Source: Agapetus fuscipes
Lineage: Eukaryota > Arthropoda > Insecta > Trichoptera > Glossosomatidae
Reading direction: 5' to 3'
Length of the DNA: 64,000 nt
Assembly: GCA_951799405.1 (NCBI GenBank)
Contig: OX637335.1
Location: 21,394,342 to 21,458,341, forward strand
Made by a program: the position numbers and the translations under genes. Below the pieces are notes generated by a model. The model made no database searches. It had not been told where the DNA came from and saw only the letters and a list, made by a program, of their open reading frames with translations. Below, piece by piece: positions 32,270 through 42,784 of this stretch (position 1 is the first letter of the stretch; every line of letters starts with the position of its first letter).

Positions 32270-32760
32270 GGTTCCATGTTAGAACGACACAGTGACAAAA
32301 TGACACAAAGAAGAACGGCACATGACAGAACAACACATGATAGAAGATCACAATGAGAGTACATCACATAACTTAAACGTGACATACCATAAACGACATG
32401 AAAAAACATCACAAAATGGAAAACGGCATGACCAAAAAGTGATACATGAAAAACATGAGAAAATGGAACCCATGCATATGTATATTATTTGGTGAAACTC
32501 GTAAAAAAGTAACACCCCCGATTATCATTATTGGATAATAAAAGAGCAACTTCTTACCGCGTTTGTGTTGTTTTGTCATGTTATGTTTTTTCATGTGCGT
32601 TTATGGTATGTTCTGTTTTAGGTATGTGATGTTTTGTCATTTAGTCTTTGTATTGGTTTGTCGCATTGATGTATTTTCTATATTGTTCTGTCATGTCATG
32701 TTCTGTCGTGTGTCGTTTTGCCACTGCGCCGTTCCAACCTGTGAGTATGAGATCGTAAAG
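32270..32760 (-). repeat. Composite element with opposed degenerate arms, copy 2 (inverted)
   Basis: 'ggttccatgttagaacgaca' starts the left arm (32275-32460). The core holds 'catgagaaaatggaaccc' and 'cccccgattatcattattgg', the complement of the copy 1 core at 23855-23935. The right arm (32565-32745) holds 'tgtgatgttttgtcattt'-type words. The whole unit is the reverse complement of 23560-24080, so both arms and the core moved together. Confidence 0.65.
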
Positions 32761-32769
32761 TTCCGCCAC

Positions 32770-33610
32770 TGACGTATAAAAATATCATCTCACATTTAAC
32801 GATCAATTAGTGCAGATGCGATACGTATTCATACTTGGGTGGTTATACTTATTAACAATTGCTTCTTTCTATTTTTGCGACTAAGAAAAATCTACGATGG
32901 AGTCCATAAATGCCACCGGTGACCGGATGCATGAATTTGTAAGGTTTGGTAAATCTACATCAGTTGAAGATTCCGATTTCGATGGAGCCAAATGTTACTT
33001 CATTTGAGTTTGATAGAGCAAAATGTCGGGGATTCTTGGCTCTGATTTTGAGGTTAGGTAGCTTGCAGAAAAAGATCAGTCTTGATGATGCAGCATTCTT
33101 ATTACAAGAAGATACAAGTTAACAAAGATTGTTTTTGCTCGACTATTTGGAAGGAAAATAAAACATATACATATAAATTGATTCGAGTTTAGATACTCTC
33201 TATACAACTATCTCCATTAAAAAATGTATTAACAATTGGAATGTTGAGGTTAACTAATTAAAATTCCCTAAAATTAATAATTTCGGTATTCTTTTTACCT
33301 AGCATATTTAAATACATATTTGTTCCAACGTATTTTTTTACCCTAAAATCCCAAACAATTTGTGAAGACTACAGGGGAAGTACAAGGAATTTCAGTTGAA
33401 GAAGTAAATTAAAATTCAAAAATTAAAATCATGGTTGTTTCCTGTCACAAAGAACCGGAAATATCGCCATAAGCTGTGATAGTGACTGTTGTTGCATTAC
33501 AAATTTTGCAGAGCTTAAGATACACACAGATGCCACTAGATTGTAAATTTTTTCTTAAGAACTCATTTTCTTATTTTTGCTGACATTTTTTATGGTTCCC
33601 CTGTAGTCTT
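32770..33610. other. Intron sequence without recognised element
   Basis: AT-rich with short frames only. 'ctacaggggaagtacaagg' at 33370 and 'ggttcccctgtagtcttcat' at 33594 are partly complementary (about 12 bp), which may mark an old TIR element of about 235 bp. Confidence 0.3.
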
Positions 33611-33615
33611 CATGT

Positions 33616-33650
33616 ATAATCTAAGTTGCAAAGATTATAAACATTTAAAA
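33616..33650 (-). mobile_element. SINE-A tail scrap
   Basis: 'ataatctaagttgcaaagat' and 'aacatttaaaat' match only the last 35 bases of the family. Confidence 0.45.
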
Positions 33651-33889
33651 TATATATACACACCAACTATCCATTGTTTCATCTCTGACGCATAAATGTC
33701 TTATTTTAGGGGAAACACATAATGCAAAGCTGTAAAAAAGCGCTATCTTTTTATCCCGGCCATTCTTCCCTACGACGTCATCATCCATCGCATCTCCAGT
33801 AATATATTAATTTTACGAGCGTTCTAGAAGAATCTACATCGTTTATCTTGAGACTGCCACCCGGTCTACGCGAAACATAAAGTGGCGTG

Positions 33890-34030
33890 CCGTACTGTAT
33901 CCTGCCGCCATTCCACTAGGTGTGGCCGGTACCTCCGCAGATACGTTTCCACTTTTTTCTGTCCTTGCATATCTCTTTCCTCGCTTCAACATTCATCACT
34001 TTCCTCAATCTTCATACATACTTGCTCTTC
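33890..34030 (-). pseudogene. LINE reverse transcriptase extreme C-terminus
   Basis: Sister of 9641-9790: 'tactgtatcctgccgccatt', 'gtggccggtacctccgcag' and 'tttctgtccttgcata' are shared. Frame damage relative to that copy is visible (a TCTTCA insertion near 34010). Confidence 0.55.
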
Positions 34031-34134
34031 TTTCTAATCTAAAATCTCGAAAACTATCAGTTTTCGGTAGTTTTCGAGATATTACGACAATCCTCCTCGG
34101 CCATCTTTCGGGGCCAATCCTCAAGCTCCAGTTT

Positions 34135-34311
34135 CTAGAAGGCAGGATGGACCTCTAGCAACCAATCTTTTGGAAAGGGAAGATGAATTTCTCAACCCCG
34201 CGAAGAGAGCATATTTGAAAAACTATAAAAAAAAATTATTATCCGCCTGGAATAAAACTTGCGACCATCCGATTACGACTACGAAGCGTTAACCAGAGTA
34301 TGAACCGGTCA
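34135..34311 (-). mobile_element. SINE-C 5' part
   Basis: 'ggttcatactctggttaac' (degenerate A box) and the GGTCGCAAGTTT region on the minus strand, then 'tatgctctcttcgcggggtt' and 'ggtccatcctgcc'. The 3' third is absent. Confidence 0.6.
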
Positions 34312-34319
34312 AAGAATAC

Positions 34320-35430
34320 AATAAAGGTTAATTAAAAAAAAAAATTAAACGCTTCTCATTACTGTTTTATATGCATGAAATTTTTTAGCGGAGAAGGACT
34401 CTTAACAGGGTTATTAACAACACTTCTGAACTCTGGACCATCGTTTTCTTTGTATGGAAAACTGACGTTGGGTGACAACTGAGCCGTTGATTTTCTGTTG
34501 GAGAATAACATTGTGAGGTATCAAAGAATATACGAAGAAAACATTTCGACTGCTCCAAGGAAAAAGGAAGTAGGTAACTCCGAAATTTAGGTTTTTGACT
34601 TATTTCCATTTTTGAAGGTAACAAATCATTATTTTCATTCCAAGATGACAGCCGTGTCTCTATCTCTTTTATATTTGTTATTAAATTAATGTAAAAATAG
34701 TTTATGCATTGTACTCCATGGAATAAATAACATTCAATTGGCTTTCCTGCAAAACTATATTTTTTGACTTAGTTCTGTCTTCCTTGAAACAGTCGATTTA
34801 ATAGTTTTATTTGCATTATTATTTTTTATGATTTGTTATACCTCTTCTCCCCTGCCATTTTATGGAGGAAGCGCTTCATCATCTCTTGGGTTTCCATCTC
34901 CACCTTCAGCGACACTCTTCATATTAAGAATCATCGCAGGACGCCATTCAAATGCTTTACGATTGTCCAAGACCTCTACCCCAAGCCTTAGGTTTTTAAC
35001 TCAACCGTCGCGTTTTACCAAAAAAAGTATGTAAAATAAAACGTTCACCATAAGCGCTGTTTTGTATCCATGCATTTCTTGTTTTGAGTTTCATGCTTGC
35101 GTAGAGGGACTGTGAGGCTTTATGAGTCGTATAAAGCCTGTTATGATCTTGAAAGAAAAACCTGCGTAACGAGATATGTATGTTTTACTATTAATTTTAA
35201 TGTTGATCCTAAATTGAGCGTATGTATTATATGCTTATGAATCCTTTACCATAAACGTGGTAAAAAGTACACTTGTCATGACAATTAATTCCAGTTGGAA
35301 AATACGCAGCAAACAAAAAAATCACAGAAATTGTGTCCATGATAAATTCATCTATGAAAAACAAACACTTACATTAAAGATGTTTTTCAAGACCAGATGC
35401 TATTTATAGAAATTCGGGTTGATATACTAA
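34320..35430. other. Intron sequence with a short coding-like scrap
   Basis: At about 34855-34975 the minus strand reads VEVLDNRKAFEWRPAMILNM, then KSVAEGGDGNPRDDEALPP and a stop. The composition is coding-like but I do not recognise it and see no splice sites, so it is probably a repeat-derived remnant. 'gcgttttaccaaaaaaagta' at 35011 belongs to the foldback family. Confidence 0.3.
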
Positions 35431-35433
35431 TAA

Positions 35434-35728
35434 TATTAGGATCATTTATTTGGTGAGCGCTGTTTTTGTGTGTATCACACCTCAAGAGCCCTCTGCGAGC
35501 TTGATCATCGCTGTAGAAAGCGACAATTCTCAAGCAAGACCCAGTTGTTGTAAGGTTGGATGGACCTTTCAGTGACCGGTCTTTGGTAAAGGTTTATGAA
35601 TTTTTCAACCCAGCGAAGAGTGCATTTGGTAATTTAAATGGTATATTTTTTTTGTGCTCCGCCGGAATTCGAACCCACAACCTTTCCATTCAGAGTTCAC
35701 AGTGCTACCACTGAGCTATGGACCGGTC
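35434..35728 (-). mobile_element. SINE-C, full-length copy
   Basis: The reverse complement begins 'gaccggtccatagctcagtg' (A box region), has 'gggttcgaattccggcgg' (B box), then 'cgctgggttgaaaaattcat', 'tcactgaaaggtccatccaa', 'ctctaca'/'gatgatc', and 'gatacacacaaaaacagcgc', ending in AATATTATTA. In this copy the head is closer to a GCTCAG-type A box, as in SINE-B. Confidence 0.8.
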
Positions 35729-35757
35729 AATCTAGTTGGTAATATGCATTACACACC

Positions 35758-36030
35758 AGAGGGCTAGGGATCGATCTCAAGCAAGGTGTCAGAATTTAAT
35801 CCCATTACAGTGTTTATCTCAAAACCAGAATAAAAATACCGGCAACGTTTACTCAGCCTTTGCAATAAATATGAGACCGCGCTCTGGGAAGATGGGAAAC
35901 CTCTACATTGAGTGAAGTGGTCGTAGTAAGTCCGGCTTTTTTACCTGTGAAAATATATATTTTCCATACGCCACCTCTTTAAAAACAACGCGGTAAGAAG
36001 ATGCACGATATGTGCAGGTTTGCGTGTGAC
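35758..36030 (+). mobile_element. SINE-B copy, old
   Basis: 'ggtgtcagaatttaatccca', 'aataccggcaacgtttactc', 'gtaagtccggcttttttacc' and 'aacgcggtaagaagatgcac' follow SINE-B order with heavy divergence. The head is largely lost. Confidence 0.6.
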
Positions 36031-36075
36031 ATGGTAAACTTCTTCGTACAACTTGAAACAAATAATCTTCATTTA

Positions 36076-36190
36076 AATATGCTGGAGAGGTGTTTTCCGG
36101 GGTCTGGTGACGTGGCCTATGGAAGCTGGAGGTTCCGGATGTTTCGCTCATGTCTACGATGGTCTTCATCAGTGTGAAGGTGCAGCGATG
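36076..36190 (-). ncRNA. Hammerhead-like core, class 1, inverted partner
   Basis: On the minus strand CTGATGA (36166-36172) matches the consensus exactly, followed by a stem II segment and GAAAC (36141-36145), then ATCCGG and the class 1 flank ('ctccagcttccataggcc', 'ccccggaaaacacctctcca'). It faces the plus-strand core at 36277, about 100 bp away. Confidence 0.6.
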
Positions 36191-36224
36191 AAGATGATCT
36201 TGATGTAAGCTGTCATCACAGTTT

Positions 36225-36402
36225 ACACCATCATCACAGTGTTCATCAAGATCATCCTTATCATTGAAACTTCACGCTGAAGAAGCCCATCTGTATATAT
36301 GACATGAACGAAACGTCCGGAAGCTCCAGCTCCCGCAGACCGCGGCAAAAGATCCCGGAAAACATCTCTCCAGCATCATCAGCCGGCCGTGTAAGCCTTA
36401 AA
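36225..36402 (+). ncRNA. Hammerhead-like core and flank, class 1
   Basis: CTGAAGA (36277-36283) and GAAAC (36310-36314) followed by GTCCGGAAG. Stem II is enlarged and poorly paired ('ctgtatatatgacatgaac'), so this copy is probably inactive. The 3' flank through 'agccggccgtgtaagcct' is shared with 46025-46112. Confidence 0.55.
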
Positions 36403-36404
36403 CT

Positions 36405-36935
36405 TTTTTTCATTTAAATATGTTCATACATAAACGTGTAAGAAAATATTCGTAAGAAATTACACAGGTGAAGAATGTGAGAGATAATAAAATGTGTATG
36501 TAAGCACGGAGATAATTCCTCAGCCGCTTCTCGAGATGATGTACGGTGCAACCTTTCCCTGAAATGTTTTCATTCCATTTGACTTTTCCCTTAAAAGGGA
36601 ATAAATTCTCATAAAAAGGGAAACATCTGGGAAAGTTTGTCTCACCCCCTCCCCCTCATTCACCCCCCAAGGAAAACTCGGAAAAATTAACTTTACGATT
36701 TGGGGGGAAATTCTCGCGAAACACAAGCTATGTGAGAATGGTCCCTGAAAATGGCGCGTGCCACTTTCATGGGGGATAATATCACCTGTTTTTTGGAGGT
36801 AGATACATATAGATTTAAAGTAAGGATAGGGAGAGGTAATGGAAGATCTTTTAAGGCAGCACTGTGCGCTGGTCCTTCAGTTTATTTTCAAAAAAAATCT
36901 ATATAATATATTTTTCTTCTTCTCCTCTCAATCTT
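36405..36935. other. Intron sequence, nothing recognised
   Basis: Contains a C-rich stretch at 36640-36680 and GGGGAAA words. No repeat family or exon recognised. Confidence 0.3.
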
Positions 36936-37284
36936 ATTACTCATTGCTGAGGGTTGCGACCCGCGTGGAAGTAATCACTGTAGCTGACGCTCTACAAGCG
37001 TGGGTGGACTGGATCGGTCTTCTCTTCACTGTTCCTCTGTCAGCTGGTTGTAAGGCAGCTGCCTTTCCAATAATTCCAAATCTCGATGTCAGGGGGCAAA
37101 GCGGCGGGTCGTTGTATCGAAGATGTGAAGAGATGGTCCGGAAGAGTAGTAGGTTGAAGTTCTGAAGAAAGCGGAGATTAGTACGTAGTAACAAGTCGAA
37201 AGTCGGAGGAAAAGATGATTTATTCAAATAACACACGTGTAAGAAGGGCTTTCATTTGCTAAAGACAAAAAACTTGAAGCTTGC

Positions 37285-37728
37285 TGCGTCCGCAACAATC
37301 ACTCTTCTCCATTTCTCTCTTGACTGCTCGTAGCGCTCCAACCATCGAGGTGCCTGCTGTTGTCTTCACTTGATCGTTTAATCGTGTGCCCGGGATCTCC
37401 TCTTCCTCTTTTTCCCTCCAAGCCACCAATCACAGCCAGTCGTTCCAAGCTATCTTCATTGCCACGGACGACGTGTCCGAAGAACTGAAGAATACTGTGT
37501 GTGCATATATTGGCCAGAGTCAAGCCATCCAAACGCAGCTCCCGACGAATGGACTCATTGGTGCGTCTAGCCGTCCATGGGATTCGAAGCATGCGCCTCC
37601 AGCACCACATTTAGAAAGTATATTTTTTACCTTTTATGGTCTGCTTTTATGGTCCATGTCTCAGCAGCATAGAGAAAAATGGAGTGCACCAAAATTCTGG
37701 AAAGCTTTATCTTGGTGCTGTTACTCAC
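37285..37728 (-). pseudogene. LINE reverse transcriptase C-terminal remnant
   Basis: The minus strand reads STKIKLSRILVHSIFLYAAE then TWTIKA, and in the next frame MWCWRRMLRIPWTARRTNES, HSILQFFGHVVRGNEDSLER and LEGKRGRG. These are the LYG.E.W, W.RR.LRI.WTAR.TN and GHV.R...SLER...GKR.RGR words of a widespread animal LINE reverse-transcriptase C-terminus. There is at least one frameshift near 37620. The GC-richer block at 36940-37200 on the same strand may be its 3' continuation. It sits inside the FERM intron in antisense orientation. Confidence 0.8.
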
Positions 37729-37812
37729 ACCCCGGTCTTTTCACATTTAGTCCAGTTTAGGCATGGCACTTATAGATACACTTTGACAGTTGATAGCGGC
37801 CAAGTGACAGTT

Positions 37813-38068
37813 CGCTGCCTTAGTTCTTGTTTATCGTATACGCCATTGAGAAAATTTTAAATGAGCAATGTTTGCATGTGTACTGGACCGATGTGTCTTA
37901 TGAAAACAAGATATTTATTTAAAAAATATTTAAAAGAACTCTCACATTATCGAGTTTTACGGTTTTTCTTAGCTAAGATTGTGTAGAATTTGATTAATAA
38001 GACAACTGCATGAAAATAATCATATTTGACAAGATTGGCGTATACAATAAACAAGAACTGGGGGAGCG
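37813..38068. mobile_element. MITE family M, copy 1
   Basis: 256 bp bounded by inverted termini CGCT...AGTTCTTGTTTATCGTATACG on the left and the matching 'cgtatacaataaacaagaac' on the right. The second copy at 45467-45721 is over 90% similar by eye. Here the flanks AGTT/AGCT agree at three of four positions. No coding capacity. Confidence 0.75.
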
Positions 38069-38074
38069 AGCTGT

Positions 38075-38995
38075 CAAATTGGGCGTCATTTATTCAGTCT
38101 GTTTTGCCAAATCACCAAGAAAGGATATAGTTTTCAATATCACGAGCAAACAATAAAATGATTAAGACAAAATGGGTGCTCGGTTGGGGCAACGTTTCGT
38201 CAGCTTCATTTTTCAATCCCAAAGCTCACAAATCGGGTGAGTTTATGGTATATTTGCTGTATAATATTGTTAATTTCTACTTATTTCTAGAGATTTCATA
38301 GAGTTATCATTAATTAAAACATACAAACCAAACACAACTGCTAAGCTCAAAATTATAAAATAACAAATTCAAAAGGGATGCCAACAAATCAATAAAGAAA
38401 AAAAAGATAATTTAAATATTGGGCAAGCAATCATAACACAAAAATGTATTCCTGTTTAACCCTTGAATACATTAAAACAAAATCTATAAATTAGTCTCTC
38501 ATAATCTGTGCAGGCACATTAACTATTTCAATTTTAGCATAAATTATTAACTCGGGTATAGAAAAAAAAACTAAGCGTTTCCATGCGTGTGTTCAGACGA
38601 TACATATTTCTCTTTAGTATAATTACAATATGAAAGTATGTATGCATCTACGTGTATGTTGGCGCATTGAAAGCGTGGAAGGCGCGCGGCTAGACGGGCC
38701 AGTGGGCTCGTTCAGAAATATGATTTAATTACATATCATTTCATTCTTAAACGCACCCCGCCATTATATGATCCGTGTGGAGGTGCGCTTAGTTGAACGG
38801 TTCGCGAGCTGAACGTTTTGACCGAACACGAACCTTTCTTGAATAGCTTAGTTGCTCTTTTCAAATGTGAATAGGAAGCTGTCAACAAAAGCATAGACAC
38901 TGTTTTTTTCAGATTTGTTTTTATAGGTACTCTCCCTTACATAAATCAATTTTAGTATTATGATAAACTACCCACTAAGTTTGTTATGTTTGTTT
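38075..38995. other. Intron sequence, nothing recognised
   Basis: AT-rich. The GC-richer patch at 38660-38830 ('ggaaggcgcgcggctagacg', 'ggttcgcgagctgaacg') has no exon features. Confidence 0.3.
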
Positions 38996-38998
38996 CTG

Positions 38999-39250
38999 AA
39001 GAGGGCGATAGTTTAGTTGGTCGAGTGTTTGCTCAGTTGGCAAGGTATACTCAGCTCTCAGATAAAATGAGTGCCAGCCCCCTCAAGAGCTAGGAAACCC
39101 CCACTTTCGGCTGGTAAGGCTGACCCCTTTAGTTGAACTTGTTACTAACCTGTATTTACCTATTAAAATAAATAGGTTTCACTCGCCACATGCGAAAACC
39201 TTCGGGGATAACGCGGTAAGAAGTTGCCCAGTATCTTAGTTGCGTTTTTT
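38999..39250 (+). mobile_element. SINE-B copy with internal deletion and degraded head
   Basis: 'ggcgatagtttagttggtcg' is a decayed A-box region. It is followed closely by 'aaggtatactcagctctcag', so the middle of the tRNA part and the AACGGG block are missing. The rest runs through 'actcgccacatgcg' and 'ccttcggggataacgcggta' to TTGCGTT. Confidence 0.7.
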
Positions 39251-39254
39251 AGCA

Positions 39255-40170
39255 TTTCTAGGGGCTATGTTGAGAGAGCAGTTTTTGTATTCTCTACTCA
39301 GCGGCACTTGAACAAGTGTCATAGTCCTCTAAATTTTATGCAATTTTCCTAAAAGTCCCGTTCACTTGATTCCTTAGTAAACAGTTTTCTGAATATATGT
39401 AAAATGTAAACATTGTTTTGCATTGTTCATGAAGAATAAGCGTTTCCAAAAGAGTGTTTTCAAAGTCCCATAGGACTATGAAAACCAATACTTTTTGTTT
39501 ATATGTGCTTGTTTTATTTGGTTTTGGCATTCATTCACTCATTTAAAAAAGTTAGTTTTCGTGCTATATTCAAAACCATTTTTAATTTTACAAGAAACCC
39601 TAGTATTAGTTATTATTCACAAATACATTCGTTTGCAAAAATTCGTTCTAAAAAAGTAAATGGTGCTGACTTTCTAATGACTCGTTCACTCAAATATCAT
39701 CTTTATCCCTTTTCAAATACAATTTAACAAACAAACGTAATTTTTTCAAGATCTTCTTCGCGAACAAAATCGAACCGTGTACACTCGCCTCCACCAACAA
39801 AAGATTAAACGCATTAAATTGTAGTCAGTCATCGCCGAGGGATCGCGTTTAATTTTTAAATTATTTTTTGTGCATTTAAGCCATATCCCCTTGTTGCAAG
39901 CCGAGGGCCCGGGTTCGAGTCCGATTAGCCCGGGGCCCTTTATTGTGGTATAATTATCATCTCGGGGTCTCCACATATTTAAAGGTACAAAGTTTTTAAC
40001 TTAGCTCAAAAAATGAACAAAAACCTGACGTCTTTTTTTGCGCAGTCCAAAGAAGTTAAGTTGAAAAAATGGTGAAGTCAGCCTTTTGAAAGAATTTTAA
40101 AAGAAAGGTGTGAAGTTTGGTTTTGAGGAATTTTGAGTTCGAATGGGTTCACAAGTAACTGCCAGAAACA
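39255..40170. other. Intron sequence with an isolated B-box-like word
   Basis: 'gggcccgggttcgagtccga' (39906-39925) contains a perfect polymerase III B box, but no A box or cloverleaf can be drawn around it. It may be a decayed tRNA-derived repeat. Otherwise only short frames. Confidence 0.3.
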
Positions 40171-40177
40171 GGTAAAT

Positions 40178-40478
40178 ATTTTTTAAGCTACAAACAAAGT
40201 TATCCTCGAAGGATTTTGCACGTGGCGATTGGAACGTCTTAATTATTACAGGTAATGATCTTACGCCAACTAATTCAGTTGAAGTGAGGGTTTCCCAGCT
40301 CCCGAGAGGACTGGTACTTATTTCTAGTGATGGCTGAGTATACCTTGCTGGTGTTTTATTTTGGGTTTTTGAAATAAACACCAAAACGGGAAATCACTTC
40401 TGACACCTTCGGTGGAATACGAAACCAAGCTCTCGGCTTGAAATGCAAGCACTCTACCAACTGAGCTATTTATCGGAC
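40178..40478 (-). mobile_element. SINE-B, nearly full-length copy
   Basis: It has the complete tRNA-like head on the minus strand ('gtccgataaatagctcagtt' A box; degenerate B box 'ggtttcgtattcc') and all body blocks ('aaaacgggaaatcacttctg' in the plus reading, 'cccagctcccgagaggactg'). It lies 234 bp upstream of the second FERM exon. Confidence 0.8.
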
Positions 40479-40712
40479 TGTTGATTGATGCTTAAAAGTG
40501 TTTTTCAAGGTCCTGACCATGGTTTATTCTTTTTTTGCTTTTTTTTACCTACCAAATTAAATTAATTAGAATGCCAAAAAGGTTAATAGAAATATACAAT
40601 ATAGATTTCAGTACTTCATGTCAAATATTTGACAACCATTCTTGTCTCTTGTGTTGAAAAGGTGCGTTTTCAGTGCTTTCAATTCTTACTGATGATGTTT
40701 CTTTGTTTACAG

Positions 40713-40834
40713 AGATGGCTGGAGGCAAAACGTCGTCTTGCGCGCCAGCTGAGAGGGTCTGGTCCCCACACCCTGTACTTGGCGGTGAAGTTCTATGCAG
40801 TGGACCCCTGCAGACTCCTGGAAGAAATCACAAG
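40713..40834 (+). CDS. FERM-domain protein, internal exon (F1-F2 junction)
   Basis: Acceptor 'tttctttgtttacag' and donor AG|GTAAGA bound a 122-bp block. It encodes RWLEAKRRLARQLRGSGPHT then LYLAVKFYAVDPCRLLEEIT and the first two bases of an arginine codon. In FERM proteins this segment ends the F1 lobe (the VKFY.(A).DP strand) and begins the F2 lobe ('L.EEITRY'). The TLY...KFYA.DPC.L.EEITR pattern is closest to EPB41L4-type proteins. It joins in phase 0 to the exon at 31380-31484, giving 75 continuous residues. The next expected exon (starting Y..LQ.K.D) is not recognised before the window ends, so the following intron is probably also long. Confidence 0.9.
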
Positions 40835-41017
40835 GTAAGAAAAACGTTATGCTGTGCTGACACTCCGCAAGCGCTCGAGATGTCGACTCAACTCGTGAAG
40901 AAATATTTTGTTTTTATTTATGCTTTTTAATGTAACAAATCATATCAATTTCTTAGCCATATTTTTGTAGAAATTTTAACTTTTACTGTAAATTGTATCA
41001 TTTTGTAATCTATTTTT

Positions 41018-41110
41018 AGATGAGATACAATGGTATCTGAGATACAATGGTATGACATACAATATGAGATATATGAGATACAATGGTATGATATAATGAA
41101 TATAATGATA
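41018..41110 (+). repeat. Short tandem repeat, ~15-20-bp units
   Basis: 'gagatacaatggtat' occurs three to four times with spacing variations (gatacaatggtatctgagatacaatgg...). It lies 190 bp downstream of the FERM exon. Confidence 0.6.
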
Positions 41111-41149
41111 TCAATCGCTCTTAGTTATGTAATTATTCTTAACCTAAAT

Positions 41150-41213
41150 AACCTAGTGGTTGGCGTAAAGCCAGCCCCCTTACCTGTAAAAATAAATAGG
41201 TTCCACTCGCATT
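41150..41213 (+). mobile_element. SINE-B internal scrap
   Basis: 'agtggttggcgtaaagccag' to 'aataggttccactcgca' matches the SINE-B body only. Confidence 0.65.
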
Positions 41214-41327
41214 AACATACATGGACATAAATTTGATGGAGAGAAATGCAAAAAAGTTGATTAGCGTTAATGCAAGAAAATTATATGATTGAAACAGCAG
41301 AAGATGTTTCTGTAATTCTGGATGATC

Positions 41328-41574
41328 TTCCTTGACTTATAGGTTGGTATGCGAATGAACACCCATGCTGTAGAAAATGGCTCACTTTGCCAATGTCACC
41401 CTGTTTCAGGGAAGGTCGGCAAGAGATGCAGGGCTTATGTCCCTTTAAGATTAGATTTAATATTGTAGGTTCACATGAAGCATGTTTAAGCGTGAATTTA
41501 AACGTGTCTGCTTGTGAAAATGCATATAATGTGAATCCTTTGTTACATATCTTTGCGACTAAGATTAGATTAGA
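41328..41574 (+). mobile_element. SINE-A, full-length copy
   Basis: 'ttccttgacttataggttgg' to 'gcgactaagattagattaga', with 'aaggtcggcaagagatgcag' and 'tctgcttgtgaaaatgcata' between. Confidence 0.75.
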
Positions 41575-41579
41575 TCTTT

Positions 41580-42155
41580 TGTGACAAACCTTGAGATCGG
41601 TAAAATTTGCACTATATGTGGAGGTTAGCTGAAAAAGAACCTTTGAATCAAGAGGCATTTCAAAGAGATTTCCTTTATGATCAGGATTGTGATATTCCTT
41701 TGTATTTTTCAAGGGCAATTCACATTTCAATGTTCCCTAAACAACTCTTCACAAAAATACATCTGCACTTTTTTTTTAAACAACACACAAAATGTCACAT
41801 GATATTGTTTTGTGAACACGAGTTGTCGCGCCGGAAAATGAGTTTTTTTTTAATTTTATTTGGTCCTTCGTTTAGTTAGTTCCGCTTTGTGAATAAGCCC
41901 TGCAAGTCAGGCGTGAGACCATCACTCCGCTTGTAAATTTAACACCAAATTGTAACTGGATATGTTTGAGCGTTAACGTCGCCCATGTAGGTAAAATAAG
42001 GCCTTGTGTGTTGTAAGGGCTATACCCTGTTTTGCCCAAAAAACTAAAGGGCTTACAGGGTAAATTTTTAAGGACTTGAAAGAACCGAAACGACCATACT
42101 ACGGCACGAATTTGTCCATGGAGTCTAAATTAAAAGATAAAATTGAAAAAGTTTG
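41580..42155. other. No supported gene
   Basis: The 90-residue frame at 41607-41879 shows no domain. Words 'aaaataaggccttg' at 42003 recall the TIR of the element at 59759. Confidence 0.3.
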
Positions 42156-42157
42156 CG

Positions 42158-42419
42158 TCCTTGACTTATAGGTTGGTATGCGGCTGACCACCCATACTGT
42201 GAAAAAAATGGTTCACTTTGCCAATGTCACCCCTGTCTCAGGTAAGGACGGCAAGAGTTTCAGGGCTTATGTTCATTTGAGATGGGTTCTTATAATGTAG
42301 GTTCACATGCGGCATGTGTTAGCGCGAAATTATACATGTCTGCTTGTGGGAATGCACTTGATATAAATCTTAAATGATATATGTATATCCTTGCAGCTTA
42401 GATTAGATTAGATTAGATT
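42158..42419 (+). mobile_element. SINE-A, full-length copy
   Basis: 'tccttgacttataggttggt' to 'gcagcttagattagattaga', very close to the copy at 10645 (shared GCGGCTGACC, AGGACGGCAAGAG and TTATACATG). Confidence 0.8.
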
Positions 42420-42447
42420 GCGTTGACTATAATTTTTGTGGTAGACA

Positions 42448-42777
42448 GTCCGGTCGATAGCTCAGTTGATAGAGTGCTTGCATTCCGTGCAGTGAGCTTG
42501 GGTGTCGAATCCCACCGAGGGTGTCAGAAATGATAGCCCGTTTCAGTGTTTGTTTCAAACCCCAAAATAAAATACCAGCAAGGTTTACTCAGCCTTCACA
42601 AGAAGTGAGTACCAGCCCCCTTGGGAGCTGGGAAATCCCTACTTCAATTGAAGTGGTTGGCGTAAGGCCGGCCCCCTTACCTGTAAAAATAAATAGGTTA
42701 CGCTGGCCACATGCGAAACCCTTCGGGGATAACGCGGCAATAAGTTACACTATATGTGTAGATTAGTTGCGTTTATG
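42448..42777 (+). mobile_element. SINE-B, reference full-length copy with AGACA target duplication
   Basis: Head 'gtccggtcgatagctcagtt' (A box TAGCTCAGTTGA), B box 'ggtgtcgaatcccacc', body with 'agcccgtttcagtgtttgtt', 'ccagcaaggtttactcagcc', 'cccccttgggagctgggaaa', 'gcgtaaggccggccccctta' and 'cccttcggggataacgcggc', and tail 'tagttgcgttt'. AGACA flanks both sides (42443-42447 and 42778-42782). The tRNA-like head makes an internal polymerase III promoter likely. The 3' end should be recognised by a partner LINE. Confidence 0.85.
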
Positions 42778-42784
42778 AGACAAT

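Noticed and set aside
39880..39960. tRNA-like sequence around 'gggttcgagtccga'
   Set aside because: Only the B box is convincing; no A box or stems could be drawn.
42448..42530. A possible tRNA gene at the SINE-B head
   Set aside because: A and B boxes are present but no acceptor stem pairs, and the sequence continues into the SINE-B body in several copies.
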